Shown here: positions 1 to 21,560 of the stretch, one piece after another
How the letters are laid out: each line of letters starts with the position of its first letter
Position numbering within the stretch: position 1 is the stretch's first letter
Source: Membranipora membranacea
Lineage: Eukaryota; Bryozoa; Gymnolaemata; Cheilostomatida; Membraniporidae
Direction: 5' to 3'
Assembly (NCBI GenBank): GCA_914767715.1
Contig: OU612066.1
Span: forward strand, 20,682,283 to 20,746,282
DNA: 64,000 nt
Translations under genes and position numbers: made by a program
The notes under the pieces: generated by a model
Told to the model about the DNA's origin: nothing
Database searches by the model: none
What the model saw: only the letters and a program-made list of their open reading frames with translations

Positions 1-1
1 C

Positions 2-169
2 CACAGGGCAGACAGTGATTCTTTTAGCTCTTCTGTAAAGTCATCCTGTATACCTCGCAGAACAAGACTGAGCCGCAATAACAGTCGAACCATACCCCAT
101 AACACTGTACTAGCCAGTAGATGTCCCTTCATCAAAGATGGGAATATGACATATGAAACTGATGCCTAA
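2..169 (+). CDS. 3' end of an unrecognised gene (last exon, partial)
   Basis: A frame is open from the window edge to the TAA at 167-169, giving about 55 residues. It is rich in Ser, Arg and Asn and ends in the residues TYETDA. A CAG at 4-6 could be the splice acceptor, so the true exon may begin at base 7, whose single base would complete a codon. The composition (SSS, RRTRLSRNNSR) suggests a disordered basic tail. The rest of the gene lies outside the window. I do not recognise it. That it is coding rests only on the open frame, the possible acceptor and the AT-rich non-coding sequence straight after the stop. Confidence 0.4.
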   Translation, partial: HRADSDSFSSSVKSSCIPRRTRLSRNNSRTIPHNTVLASRCPFIKDGNMTYETDA

Positions 170-924
170 TGCTGTTTGTGATGATCTCCCTCTTTTTGAA
201 TTTTATTAAGTACTTTTTACGCTATACTATTATTTTTATTATAAATCAGATCAATAATACACATTTTTTCAATGTATTTAGATCAATAATAAAGTACTCA
301 TCAATCAATCAATTAACCGATCAATCAAACCTTAATTTGCGAGGTAATCTCTCCACACAACTAATATTACTAGGCTAGACAATAATCATTGCTTCCGCTT
401 TCAATGACATACTACAACGCATTCGTTTATCATTGAACGTTCAACATTTCAAAATACAGTTCTACTTGTTTGAATAATTAATGATTTGCGTTTTTTGAAA
501 GTTTTTTTGTGGCTTATTCTGAAAACTTTTTTAAACAAATGAGATTCATGCCAATAAAAGTATATAAATAAATATGACAGAGATTCTTGCACACTATTGC
601 TACATTAATTAAATTAGAAATTTATTCATTATAATAAAAAATTATTCTCCCGCAACCAAAAGACTTGGATTTAACGTATAAAATGCACTATCAAATGTCA
701 CTCTTTATGTAGCATAAGAGATATTATTTATTAACTATTAGTGAACTTCATAATTTTTCACAGCCTGGCTTGTTAGGTTCCTTGTCTGGTTGATTAAGGT
801 CGATCAAAATCAGATTTCTTATCACTCGCCACATCCCAAAGCATGGGCGGCGAAATTTTAGTGCCTTAGTGGCCAGGTTGCGCTCTGTTTGCAGGCAGGT
901 CAGCATACCTGGGGGGCAACCAAC
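170..924. other. AT-rich non-coding stretch, likely 3' flank
   Basis: This stretch is AT-rich with no convincing host exon on the plus strand. It presumably holds the 3' UTR of the gene ending at 169. On the minus strand an open stretch at 748-939 looks less AT-rich than its surroundings and could hold a terminal exon of the tentative minus-strand gene. One possible reading ends in the residues KNYEVH followed by a stop near 740, but its acceptor is weak, so I do not call it. Confidence 0.35.
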
Positions 925-1657
925 CAGGGGTGTATTCATAGGTAGGGCAAGGGGGCCGTGGCCCTACCACTTTTTCAGTAGGTCAATTTAAAAAAACCCC
1001 TAAAATTGACCTAAGTGTCCTGAATACACAATAACTGCATTTATGTACACAGTTTATCAATAGCCGGTGCTAAGGAGGGGGCCCTTGTGTTATGTGTAGG
1101 GATTATGACAGGATTATACTGATGTACCTGTTTTCCTTGGCAAATTTCTGCTTATTACAAGGTCTAGAGTTCATCAATACATTCAAATTTGAAATATTTC
1201 AGCTATCTTTCAGCGCCATGCACAAATATTGGCCAAACTCTATCAAGCATGTGCTAAATTGATTGCGGAGGGGTATTGTTCATATTACGAAGACTCGACA
1301 TGTTCATGGCATCTCAGCTCAGAAGGCCCTAAAACTGCCTCAATTTTTAAATTTGTTCATGGAGCGTCCCCAAACTCTCTCTAGCAATTTGAATGCAAAA
1401 CAAGAGTACGTGCTCTGTCAAAAGAATTGGAAATTGTTTATGGCAGAAAAGTTTCAATCTGAGCAGGGATTAAATTTAATTTTCACAGTAAGCAATAGCT
1501 TGTTAATCCCTTCCAAAATAGGGCTCAAACCCCTCAAAATTGCCTCAATTATTCTGGGGGAGGCCCCCCATATCCCCTTGCGGGAAGGCACTATAGAGCC
1601 CCTCCCGCACCCACCCTGCCTGGCCCTACCACTTTAAAACCGATGGATACAGCCCTG
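925..1657. mobile_element. Non-autonomous hAT-like element (733 bp), decayed
   Basis: The left end reads CAGGGGTGTATTCATAGG. The reverse complement of the right end reads CAGGGCTGTATCCATCGG, so the element has roughly 18-bp terminal inverted repeats with a few mismatches. CAGGG ends are typical of hAT transposons. The motif TGGCCCTACCACTTT also occurs as a direct repeat just inside each end (about 958 and 1620). The expected 8-bp target duplication is not clear: CAACCAAC and AATCAAAC agree at 5 of 8 positions. The interior has no recognisable transposase. The 124-codon open frame at 1263-1637 looks like chance. Confidence 0.5.
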
Positions 1658-1679
1658 AATCAAACCCCAGTAGTTGATG

Positions 1680-1760
1680 GACTGCAGTGGGATTCGAACC
1701 CACAACCTTTGCGTGCTGAAGGAAGGGCGCTCTCACCAACTAGGCCACCTCCTACTCCTA
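1680..1760 (-). repeat. tRNA-derived SINE head or tRNA pseudogene
   Basis: Read on the minus strand, this has an A-box-like TGGCCTAGTTGG and a perfect B box GGTTCGAATCC about 35 bp downstream, the internal RNA polymerase III promoter of a tRNA. The acceptor stem does not pair, so a working tRNA is unlikely. A tRNA-derived SINE head or a relic is more likely. It lies against the right end of the hAT-like element. Confidence 0.55.
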
Positions 1761-1873
1761 CTTTAGAACATTGTTCTTCTAGTCCTTTATACTGATCTGA
1801 ATTATTGCTAACTACGGATTGATACCATCATCTAATTTTTCTAGAGACTACTCTGTGCTCTGCTGTAACTCAC

Positions 1874-3013
1874 CGGTTCTCTTATTATTGGTAGTTTAGC
1901 AAGTGGTTTAGGTCTCAACAAGGAGTAAGCACTCCGCGAGATCACTGATGCAATAGGTGGAGGAGGTAGAGGAGGAGATTCGCCATCATCATAAACCTCC
2001 TGGGAAGAAGATGGATATAGTGTACAAAACATATAGGGCTTGGTGATATAAGAAACTTCATTTCGATATTGAGGCCTAAATAACAAAGGAAAACCAGGTT
2101 TTGGCAAGGTACTGCTCTTACACATGATGAAGATGATGTGGTTCATAAAAATTGAATGAATAGAACAGATATTTCAAGCGATTGAGGCACTACTCAGCTC
2201 AAACGGTTTTCATCTTTCCGATAACTGTACTGTGCAATTTTTTTGTTTCTGTTATTAACAATCAGCATCAATTGATTAAATAATTTTGAGTGTTCAGACA
2301 GCACCTTCATGAGTTCTCAAAGTAAAGCTCTACATAATGAGGTTCACCAAGAGCAATTATTTGATTGTTTGATCCATAGACCTTATTCTAGTATATTTAG
2401 TCTATTGTTTGATCAATAAGAAGCCAAAGAGAACAAAATATAAGAGAAAGAATCTAATGATAAGCTGAATTTTAAGTTAGTGGTGTAGGGGTAGGCCTAT
2501 TTGCTACTCACAGCAGAGCATGAATTCCAAATTTCTAATGCATATTGAAATAGTAATTTAATTTTTCACTATAAAATGTCACTTGGGAAACTAGAAAAAA
2601 GTTAATCAGGTTGTGTAATCAATGAAGGGGAATTCATTGGTGTAATTGTGTTCTACTATTCCATCTAGAATTCAACATCTTTAACTTTCTTGGGCACACC
2701 TTAAACAACTTTACATATATATATACCAATCTATATGGTCTTTCAAAGAGGCCAACACCTTTAACTGAGAGGATATCTTGTTACAAAAGACAGTGAATGA
2801 TCTTAGAACAGGACCGATGAGAGGAGTCCTGCCCTTGGGACTAGAGATGATACATTTTCGATTGAATAAACACCTTAGGACAGTGGACTTTATTTTCAGT
2901 ATTAGAGCAGTAGGTCACGATGATTTTGAACTTGTAGCAACACAAGGACTTATAAGCTTCTAATTACTCACCTCTTGGCGGTGGGATCCCTCAGCCTCTT
3001 CAGAATCCCCCAT
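1874..3013 (-). CDS. Tentative unrecognised gene, 5' part (3 exons)
   Basis: Three minus-strand exons join in frame. Exon 1 is 3013-2972: an ATG in strong Kozak context (GCCATGG), the peptide MGDSEEAEGSHRQE, then a GTGAGT donor. Exon 2 is 2534-2512, a 23-nt microexon between TTAG and GTGAGT. Exon 3 is 2075-1874, between TTTAG and GTGAGT. The phases fit exactly (0, then 2, then 0). The joined peptide is 89 residues. It has an acidic start, a Tyr-rich middle (KPYMFCTLYPSSS) and a proline run (SPPLPPPP), then SVISRSAYSLLRPKP. I do not recognise a family. The 3' end is not found; it could lie within 740-1870, where repeats intrude. The fit of three junctions is the main support. Confidence 0.4.
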
Positions 3014-4101
3014 GGCTCAATTGTAAGACGTGTAACTAAGGTTATTAATCTAATCTGGACTTCACAGCAACTAACATCCACCTGTTTGAGAACAACTAGA
3101 AATGATATGTTTGATATTCAATTTTGAAGCATCATAGGAAGGTCATGGAATCGTGCTGTTGGGGAAAGAACCCGCAGGATTTCCGATTGATTATTGTTGA
3201 AGGTGTATATGACGGAAAAGTGTGCCAAACTCGTCTTGTTGTCTCTACAGACAATAGATATTTTGAAACCACTCCCCTCTACATCGATGAGTATCTTACT
3301 TGAAAGACTATACCTCCTCAGATGTCTCATGGTCAAGAAGAACACCTAATAATAACTAAATTTGTAATCTCAGCTCCACATATGACACACAATGAATTAT
3401 CACTGATCCATAAATTCATATCAATTTTGCAGACTGAATCATTATACACCCCATACATCTGTAAGTTTGTCGTCTGTGTCTGATACAGCGGTGATTTAAT
3501 CCTCCAAGATAGATAAATGTGATTGGAATGTGCATCAACTTTGCAAAATTTTTGTGTGGTGAATGATGAACTTGTCCATTGAGGTCTTGAAGCTTAAGGA
3601 GTCCTTGATTAGTACCATCGATGTCTATGATTAGTAACTCACTGATTTTTGGGGAAACTTCCCTCTCCCTTGGAAAATTCCATTGCAATATATACTTAGT
3701 AGTGTGTGATGAGAAGAGTAATACAAAGCATTATCAATGTCTATATTCAAAATGTAAAAGCTGGAAACTTTGTCAGGATAAGATAGCCTTCGATCCTGTG
3801 ATAAGCCGAGGGGTACCGATGGGCCTCGAGTCATACATCCACACTGTATAGTTTTCGGTCTTACTTATTATGCAAAAGAAAAAAAAGGCATTTACAAGGC
3901 ACAGATAATAACGATTAGAATCATAGTAAGAACCAGGAGTTAAACTGAATCAATTCAGCATAAATGAATCAATAAATGAGTGTTTGTACTATTACTCTGT
4001 GACGGCACTTTCACAAACTACATGTGGATAAAGTTTTATCATACTCAGCTCAACTGCACCACTAGCAAAAAAAGAAATTAATTGCAAATCACCTATCTAT
4101 C
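3014..4101. other. Intergenic region upstream of PTGES2
   Basis: No exon on either strand could be tied to a family here. The short open frames overlap one another on both strands and lack good splice context. The region separates a minus-strand start (3013) from the PTGES2 start (4102), so it would hold the promoters of both if the minus-strand gene is real. Confidence 0.4.
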
Positions 4102-9169
<5,068 letters not shown>

Positions 9170-9835
9170 CCAATGTGGAGGCAAGCCTCAAGAAACAAGC
9201 TATGTCAGCAGATGGAATTGATTTTCGTGATTTTGTCTTGTAGCAGCTTGCAAACATGAACTTGTCGTCACCATCTTTGAATGAGAGAGGATGGACAACT
9301 CCAAAATAACTCAAACTTGTGTGTGAATGAGTTGGAAAATACCATTTTTCCCAATAAACCAACTGGGGTCAATCGGTCTTAGCGAGTAGTAACACAATGA
9401 TGGAAGGAATATGTTTATGTTTGTCATCATTTCAATAATTATTTTGATCAACAATAAAAGCATTCTAAGTGCCCAACTTTGAGTGTCAGTCTTTGCAATG
9501 CTTTCGATGTGCAAATGGTAGTGGAGCCTAGTTAATTGTTGTTTTTTTCCATGATTTAAATAAAACGTGTTTTCAAAAATTCTACTGGCTTGATTGTTGT
9601 CAGTGTCCTACCTATATATTAATTGCAGTTTGGGACAACGAGATATAGTTAGATACAATCTGCCTACATTCAGGTTGTTCATATTCTACTTGTACGCCAA
9701 CGACAATAATTGGCGATGGGTCAAAAGGGCAACTTCAAATTGAACAATACTTGTTTTAGGGAGCAACCATAAAGCCTTAGGTAATAGCATATTGCTACCA
9801 GAATTTGTGAGTTCCTATGCTGAATTAGCCTGGGA
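9170..9835. other. PTGES2 3' UTR and intergenic sequence
   Basis: This follows the PTGES2 stop. AATAAA-type signals at about 9454 and 9558 suggest where the transcript ends. No other coding signal is seen. Confidence 0.5.
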
Positions 9836-10200
9836 TTCAAGCCAACAATGGAGCCATGTCTGTATTATTGGTTGTGATGGTTATTGCTACTGAGGTATTA
9901 TCTACTCACTACAGAGCATTTCTGAATACCCATTGTTGATGTAGGGAGGTTTGATGGGATTTGGTTTGTTGCTTTGTGGAGTTGTCTGTCCGTGTTGATT
10001 TTCAGCAGCTAACCAGCACACCCTAAACCCAGGGAGGGTTGGACCACCCTCCCTGCTAAAACAAGTTTGATGCCCGCATTGGAATTGCCCCCCTCTACTG
10101 ACACCGCTTGTCAGTAGAGGGGGGTGGGGGGAATTCCAATGCAGGGAAAAATGATCAAACTTGATCTAAGCAGAGAGTTTAGGACCAAATTCCCTGATCT
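9836..10200. repeat. Dispersed repeat copy 1 (TAGCCTGGG family) with internal palindrome
   Basis: It starts TAGCCTGGGATTCAAGCC and ends TTCCCTGATCT. It shares its left half, including GTTGTGATG, ATCTACTCA, CATTTCTGAAT and GAGTTGTCTG, with the copy at 22575-22853. Its right half carries an imperfect fold-back of ~150 bp centred near 10110 (TACTGACA against TGTCAGTA, then C-runs, GCATTGGAATT against AATTCCAATGC, then AAGTTTGAT against ATCAAACTT). No target duplication was found for this copy. Confidence 0.55.
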
Positions 10201-11049
10201 AAGCACACCCGAACAAATCGTGAGCTGAATACCATGAATAACTTTTTGATTCTAGTAATGCACAGCATATGGCCACCCCAAAATTTTAATTTGCACCTCC
10301 CAAAGCCTCTCCATGTGAACACCAATTACCGATACAGACATGTATTCTCTAGTATAATGGCTAAAAGTGCCTGTGCACATGCTTTACCTAGATTGAGATG
10401 ATCCAGCAGGATGTCTGGGACAAACATATAATATTAAAATAGGTTTTTGTTCATTTGTCTGTTCCATACCAATCACAAGACTCGTCGTGTCTATACGTTT
10501 ATATTCAAATATTTTTACTGAAGCTGCCTGTGGTATTTATTTTCATTGTAAACTCTTAAAATAGACTCGACAGAATATTGTATTTGTACTATCTACCAAC
10601 TTGGAGAATTCATGTGCGTGGCTTTATAATATCATGCCAAATATGATATCAGTGTGGCTTCTTCAGTCAAGTCACATTCAATTATTTCATGCTGGATACA
10701 TTTTTGTATGATCCATTTCAGTGAACCATGCAACTCTGACAGTTTGTTTAAACTACATATCTGGAATAGCATTTTATTATGTCTTTTGCCAAACAAATGA
10801 CAAGGACAAAAATATCGAGTCTCTCATAGCATTCTAGAATGCCTGCTCATTGGCGCTGAGAGGATATTATAACTAGCCCAGGAACATGAATATTCTTATG
10901 TTTATGGGACAGCCAATCAGTCCATGTCATCAGATCAGCACACAACAAATATCGGCATAAACGTTTGATTCAGTAGTCATATTGTTTATTCAAAGGTTGA
11001 GACGTTTTATTTGACTGGAAAATACAAGAAACATAACTAGACATGAAGT
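10201..11049. other. Intergenic, AT-rich, nothing recognised
   Basis: This lies between the dispersed repeat and the 3' end of RPS23. I see no exon, RNA gene or clear repeat structure in it on either strand. Confidence 0.4.
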
Positions 11050-15879
<4,830 letters not shown>

Positions 15880-16050
15880 GATGGCGGATCCGAGGCAAAA
15901 AGGATTTTGCGAGACCGGATACGGAAAGGGTAAATATTGATCACATGACTTTTACAAGACACTGAAGCTGTAGTGACTGTCAATGTATCATTTGAGACCT
16001 GACTGCATAACAAGCTATATCAGCTAAACTGAAGAATACAGGGGAGAAAA
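15880..16050. promoter_or_regulatory. Divergent promoter between RPS23 and ATP6AP1
   Basis: Only 171 bp separate the two start codons, so one short region must drive RPS23 leftward and ATP6AP1 rightward. On the RPS23 side the strand shows CCCTTTCC and CCTTTTTGCC, pyrimidine tracts suitable for a 5'-TOP start. No TATA box was identified. This is inferred from spacing and the tracts. Confidence 0.65.
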
Positions 16051-19000
16051 ATGAAGTGCTTAGCTATCTCTGTTGCCATCTTCTTGGTGTGTCATATAGG
16101 AACTGTTGTTGGAAACTCTGGGATCCCTCTCTTCCTCTTCAAAGATACTGAGTAAGTTGAAATAGCTGGAGTGAGATGGTCACAATCACAATGGTCAATG
16201 GAATGGTCTAATCATTTTGACTTGAGCAGCTAAGTTACATAGATAAGTCAAGAAAAACAACTATTATCTATAATAAAGGGCAGACTCAGATTGAATAGAT
16301 TGTAGTTCTAATACTTATACTTATAGTAGAACATATCTCAAGGGCCAAAATTACAAAGGAATGAATAAATAAATCCCATGATTGATTCAAATGGGGACAA
16401 TAATTACCATAGTCATACATATATTTGTGACATATTAACTACATTTTAATTCTATCATACTGATACAGAGAATGATTAATGTAATAAATAAGTGTTATGT
16501 ATGAAAATATACTCAGAACCATAGTAGTCGGAGACTGGCTTGGGTTGGCTTGAGTTGAGAAGATTAGGTAAAGCAGGGTGTGCAATGTATGGACATAAAA
16601 TGCAGTTGAGACTTTGAAGTAGGGCAACTAGTCATATTTTTAATAATTATAGTTTCATACACTGTTATAATACTCATACCGACTCATTTGTATTATTATA
16701 GGGCTGAAAGTGATCTGAGTCGACCTCTAGTCGGACATACAATCTCGAGTGATGATTTCTCTGCTACTCTTCTCAGTATCAAAACTCCAGAACTTTCTGT
16801 ATTATTCGTCCAGGATCAGGTTTGTATCAGTACAATAGAAGCACGATTGATGATTGTCAATGAATCAATGTAGCCAATGCCAACTACACAATTTCTTCTG
16901 CTGATTATAGGCTATCCTTAACTATTCCTGAAATTAATTTGGCCTGTTGTTGCCCTGTTTTACATCTCTAGACCATCAAAAATGATCAACTGTGTCTCAG
17001 TCTCCTTCAGATTGTTTTCTGATCAAACCAACAGAGATGGAATTGAAATGGCCCGAAATATGATATGAAATATGGTCACGTAACTTCCAATTTCAAATAA
17101 ACCAGAGACACTCTTAATAAACACGGTGCATCGGTAAGATGATTAGTATCCATCAGGTATGTGGGATGACATGATGGATTATTGAATGTATGAACAGTTT
17201 TATTCATTATTTATATTCAGCTGAGTAATGAGGATTTTCTAAGACTTGGTATGGATATGAAGAGAGGTGGACTGTTTAAGAATGTTGAGGTTAGTCTCAT
17301 CTGTATATAATAACGAGTTTATTTAAATACCACTTAATGTAAGCCACAATGGGTACTTCTAAGCGGTAAACTCTACATCATTACCGCCTGGTCACTGGGT
17401 CCAAGCACTCCATAGCCGACCCTGACTAATGAGAACAGCTATATCACATGAAGAGCTGGTACTCATTGTAACTTGGCTTCTCATGTAACACCAGTTGGAT
17501 ATGCAGGGAATTTGAACCCCGGAGACCAGATCGGTGATACATCCCACTAACCACTATATCATGTCATATCTGTAGACATATTCAATGAGCCTTTTAATCA
17601 GTTAATTGAATTTGACGCACGTGTGAACCCATAAACATAAAACATATTTATATGAGTCACCACATACTGATTATGGTTCTACCCTAGAAAAGATCATCAT
17701 AATAGACAGTTTTCTGAGCTTTTATTTATGCCTCAATTCGGAGTTGTCCTCTCTCCAGTTCGGTACTTTTAACCCACGCCGCATAGGAAAAACCTGCTGA
17801 AAGAGGGTTATATTGAAAACCGCTAATGTAAGGATAAATTTTTGATTCAGAGTCTGCACCATTTAAAACCCTGTGAGACAGGGTTTCCAATTCATTGGAG
17901 GCTTGAATGTTGATAAATCTTTATTTTAGTGAAGAAACTCATGAAAGATTCTGCCAAATTGTCCTCAAAACGGGCGGAAAATGCTATAATTGACTATCCA
18001 AATACTATAATTATTTCCCAAACTATGTCCATGTGAGTTTTCAATGTTGCAGATTCTGAATCAAAAATAATTTCTATCCTATTATAAGCGATTTTCAAGA
18101 TAACCCTCTTTTCAGCACGTTTTTCCTATGCGGCGTGGGTTAAAAGTACCAAACTGGAGAGAGGACAACTCAAAATTGAGGCCTAAATCAGAGCTCAGAA
18201 AACTGTCTATGTTAGCTTTTCTCTCGGTGATATTTTGCCAAGAAAAATTGGGGACTTAATCAGATTCCTTTTTTGTAAAAAGTTAGTTTGAATAATAAGT
18301 AGGTCATTCAGTATCAGCTTATCTGAGCCCTCCAGACTCTTGCCCCCGTCAGACAGCCCCCCTGCCGGGGCAATACTAAGCATATGTCACTTCACATCAC
18401 ACATGGAAATAAAGCTTGTAAATCTTTATACTTACATTCTTGTGATGGAATTGTAAAAATGTTGACCGATGACAGTTTCGTTTTATAGAAATACTCTGCT
18501 AAATCCAACTCGATGTTCTATCCATCGGTAAAGGCTCCAGTTCATAGTCTGAAAGCATTAGTTGACCTTTACGATGAGAGAATAGAGTTGGATGATGCTA
18601 ATGAAGTGTTGGGCTACATGAGCAAGACCAAGCTAGCTAAGAACACAGCTATCACTGTACATCTTCACCCAACGGCTGATGAAGAAACTGCCGCAAAGAC
18701 TATTGCTAAAAATGGTACAAAACCCTTTTCAATCATAAAGTTTTCATTTTATTCAACTTGTTTGCTTTGTTGTACTCTCAAATGTAATCAAAAGTTTGAA
18801 TCTTAATTAACAAGGGGTGTTATGGTTTTTAATTGATTCGTAACTATTTTGGTTACCAATGATTGTAGTTAGTTTCCCATGCTGGTGTACCCCTAAATTT
18901 CTCATATAGTTAGCATGGAGCAACGTAGAAAAGCTTATCTTATATCTTATAATTATCGAGGCTTTGAACTTGCAGTTAATTCAAGACAGAAGCTGTTTGC

Positions 19001-21560
19001 ATTCAGTATGGGTCCAAACACCGTTATTCCTAAAGGGTTTTCTTTTCTTTGTATTCAAAGCTGGAAAGACAACTTCAAAATAGAAGGTTTACTTATCATA
19101 TACTTTAAATCATGAGCAGTTTTCCTTGATCCAAACAGGTGTTCAAAGAAGCTCTTGATAGCATATCTTTGAATTGTTACAGACAAATTGATAGGAGAGG
19201 TGATGAATCTAATAGAGAAATCTGGACTGAGCTATGTGGCTGTATTCACAGGAAAATCACACAGGGTTAGTACTTGGTATTGATACTTGCTAATGGTGTG
19301 TTAATTTGGAAATAGCCTTGTGGGGACTTACTTATGACACATGCGACTGTTGGGAATCGAGTTGTGAGTTTCTTCCATCAGCTTGTGACTAGTCCAAAAG
19401 CTTGGGTCTTCTGTTGGCTATATATATATATATATAATTATAATACTTTTATATATTCTAAATGATTAACATTGTTTTAAAATTCGGTCCTGTCTAACGC
19501 ATCAACTGAAATAACACAATTTTAAAAAAACGTTACTTCTGTTACAGAAACACCATGAAGCTTTTGTACAGACAGTTGGAAGACAACTTCTCGCTACATC
19601 TGAAGACGATGCCGCGATGGATAATGCCACAGTGGTGTACGAAAGTAACAACAAGACATCAGATGGCTGCATGGTGTACGCTGCAGGAGTCATGATCAGC
19701 GGCACAGAATTCAAAGGGGTACCAGAATGTAAAATCGGCGATAATAATACAATGTAAGTATTAGTTCTCCTCCTACATAATTAAAATTTGCCAACATTTC
19801 AAGCAATTAGACAAAACAGAAGACGGAGCCTGGCTCTGCTTATCATGACACTCAGAGCAAGTGGCAAGTGGCCTGACCAAGTTGAGATTTATAACAACCG
19901 ATTTTTAATGTAATGTTGCTCAAACAATATACAGCTTCAAATAACTGTTGAAGTGGTTGTTAAGGAATCAGGTTTTTGGTATCATTCTGCAGTTTTCTAA
20001 ATTATTAGACTGAGAACTCTAGAATGATACCAATTACCTCATTCCTTCACAGTGACTTTAAGAGAAGAAGCCTGGGAACCGTTGCCATGGAGACCCATAC
20101 CCAGATGCATGGAGCAGCTCTAATTCTTACCTCCATGTGTTGCAGTTTTTGCAACGATAGGTTCAATACTAATATTCCATTTTGGTTTTTTTACAGGGAA
20201 GTTACATTTGGAGATGCAGTGTAAGTTTATACTGATTATTTCGTACTGTTTAACAGCCTAGTTGTGTTGGTGAAATTTGTCATGTCAGATTAAGGGATCG
20301 TTCACGACCAATCTCATGCTTTAGTTATATGCAATTGTCATTCAACTAGCTCAATCATTCTATGCTTGCAACTTGCATATGTCATGAATAATTAACTAAG
20401 AAGAGCATAGTTTAAGGTTGCTTAGTAAGTTCAATTATCACAGCTTTTTGTATAGCGTAGTTCAGGGTTTAATTTGTCATTACATCATCAAACAGGGATA
20501 TCTTTGTTTCCAAAGGAGAGGTCACTCCGGATGGAGGCAACTCCTAATGTATGCAATTCAGTGGATTCGCTCTACGTATAAATATATACAAACAAATTGA
20601 TTTTGGGCATTTGCTGTATCCTTGAAATACTCTGCTGTGCATACCCACAAATCACACTGACATCGAGATTACACTATTAACATGTGTATCTCTGATCGTT
20701 AGAGTCAATTTAGTAGCAGTACCTAAGATGTACCCAGCCCTAGTTAATAAAATTGAACACGGGTCACTCTCTGTTGATCAGAGATATACATACAATAGTA
20801 TATCACGCGATCAGTGTGGCCGCAAATGTCAAAACTAACAACTGCTATCTTTTACAGGCTGTCATTTAAGCTGAGTACTGTCCATCAAATGTGGAGCATG
20901 ACTAAGGCAGTGGTCGGTAGCCAGGAGATGTCCCAAGTCCCAGATATTAGCGCACCTAATAAATTCTCGTATCACTGTAATGAAGGGCTCAAATTTGGCT
21001 TCAACAAGACGTCAGCTGGAGTACTCACTTTCAAACGACTCCAGGTAAACTTTGTGACTTCATGACGATTATTGAAGCAATCCACATTCAATCGCATCGG
21101 TCCCGAACTCCCTGATCCCATCGTCTGTACTATTGAGATTTGTCTTCTCTTAATTAGAAGTGCTCTGAATTTTCTAAATGTGAAAATAACGCATAATTGC
21201 TGCAGAACTAGCTGCCAGTCTATATATTGCTGTGGTCCTTCCAGAGTCTCTAATAGCATTGTCTAGACTTTAATCTTTGCATATTGTTCATGTCATCATT
21301 TTGACTGAAGTAGCAGACAAATTCACTTGAACTTTTTTTGCTTTTAGATCCAGCTGTTTAACTTTGACAAGCCTAGTGTGTTTGGTATGCCATACGATTG
21401 TACAGGCTTCTTCACTGGTGTGATTTGGACAGGATTACTTTTATCACTACTGCTCATATCTGTCACAGTGTACGGCCTCTCCATGCTGAGCAACATACAG
21501 ACCTTTGATCTCTACGATGATCCTAAGGGCAAACCTCTACAGATCAATGTTTCAGATTAA
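16051..21560 (+). CDS. ATP6AP1: V-type ATPase accessory subunit S1 (Ac45)
   Basis: Nine exons: 16051-16151, 16702-16819, 17221-17289, 18489-18714, 19183-19265, 19548-19753, 20197-20220, 20858-21044, 21348-21560. Every phase matches; exon 7 is only 24 nt. The product is 408 residues. Ac45 is a type I membrane glycoprotein that helps assemble and sort the V-ATPase. Visible parts: a signal peptide (about residues 1-21); a luminal domain; a conserved C-terminal region with YDC then a transmembrane segment at about 358-381; and a short cytoplasmic tail (TFDLYDDPKG) like that of animal ATP6AP1. It is shorter than human (470 aa), mainly in the N-terminal luminal part. Introns carry a ~503-bp transposon (intron 3), a SINE (intron 3) and a fold-back element (intron 6). 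Confidence 0.92.
17340..17575 (-). repeat. tRNA-derived SINE in ATP6AP1 intron 3
   Basis: On the minus strand an A-box-like TAGTGGTTAGTGGG (about 17566-17553) is followed by a B box GGGTTCAAATTCCC (about 17520). A further ~180 bp reaches to about 17340. The head looks like a tRNA with a degenerate acceptor stem. No clear target duplication was located. Confidence 0.6.
17703..18209. mobile_element. ~503-bp long-TIR DNA transposon, copy 1
   Basis: The element 17705-18207 is bounded by TA dinucleotides (17703-17704, 18208-18209), as for Tc1/mariner-type insertion. The ends GACAGTTTTCTGAGC are inverted copies. The inverted repeats run inward for about 140 bp or more (matching blocks include GAGTTGTCCTCTCTCCAGTT, GCCGCATAGGAAAAAC and GAGGGTTAT). 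There is no transposase frame, so it is non-autonomous. A second nearly identical copy lies at 48598-49098. Confidence 0.85.
18330..18372. repeat. Fragment of a dispersed C-rich repeat
   Basis: The string GAGCCCTCCAGACTCTTGCC followed by CCGTCAGACAGCCCCCC recurs with changes near 23590, 51930 and 59027, and in reverse near 56150. It appears to be a conserved end or block of one repeat family. Confidence 0.5.
19950..20058. mobile_element. Short fold-back element in ATP6AP1 intron 6
   Basis: GGTATCATTCTGCAG with TTTTCTAAAT at the left is mirrored by CTGAGAACTCTAGAATGATACC on the right. The right end reads TTCACAGTGACTTTAA. The same end sequence occurs in the TTAA-flanked element at 38269-38646, so both belong to one family. 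Confidence 0.6.

Noticed and set aside
1263-1637. 124-codon open frame (+)
   Set aside because: It lies inside the hAT-like element, has a composition typical of translated repeat sequence and no recognisable domain.
1690-1760. Functional tRNA gene
   Set aside because: The internal boxes are good but the acceptor stem does not pair, so a SINE head or pseudogene fits better.
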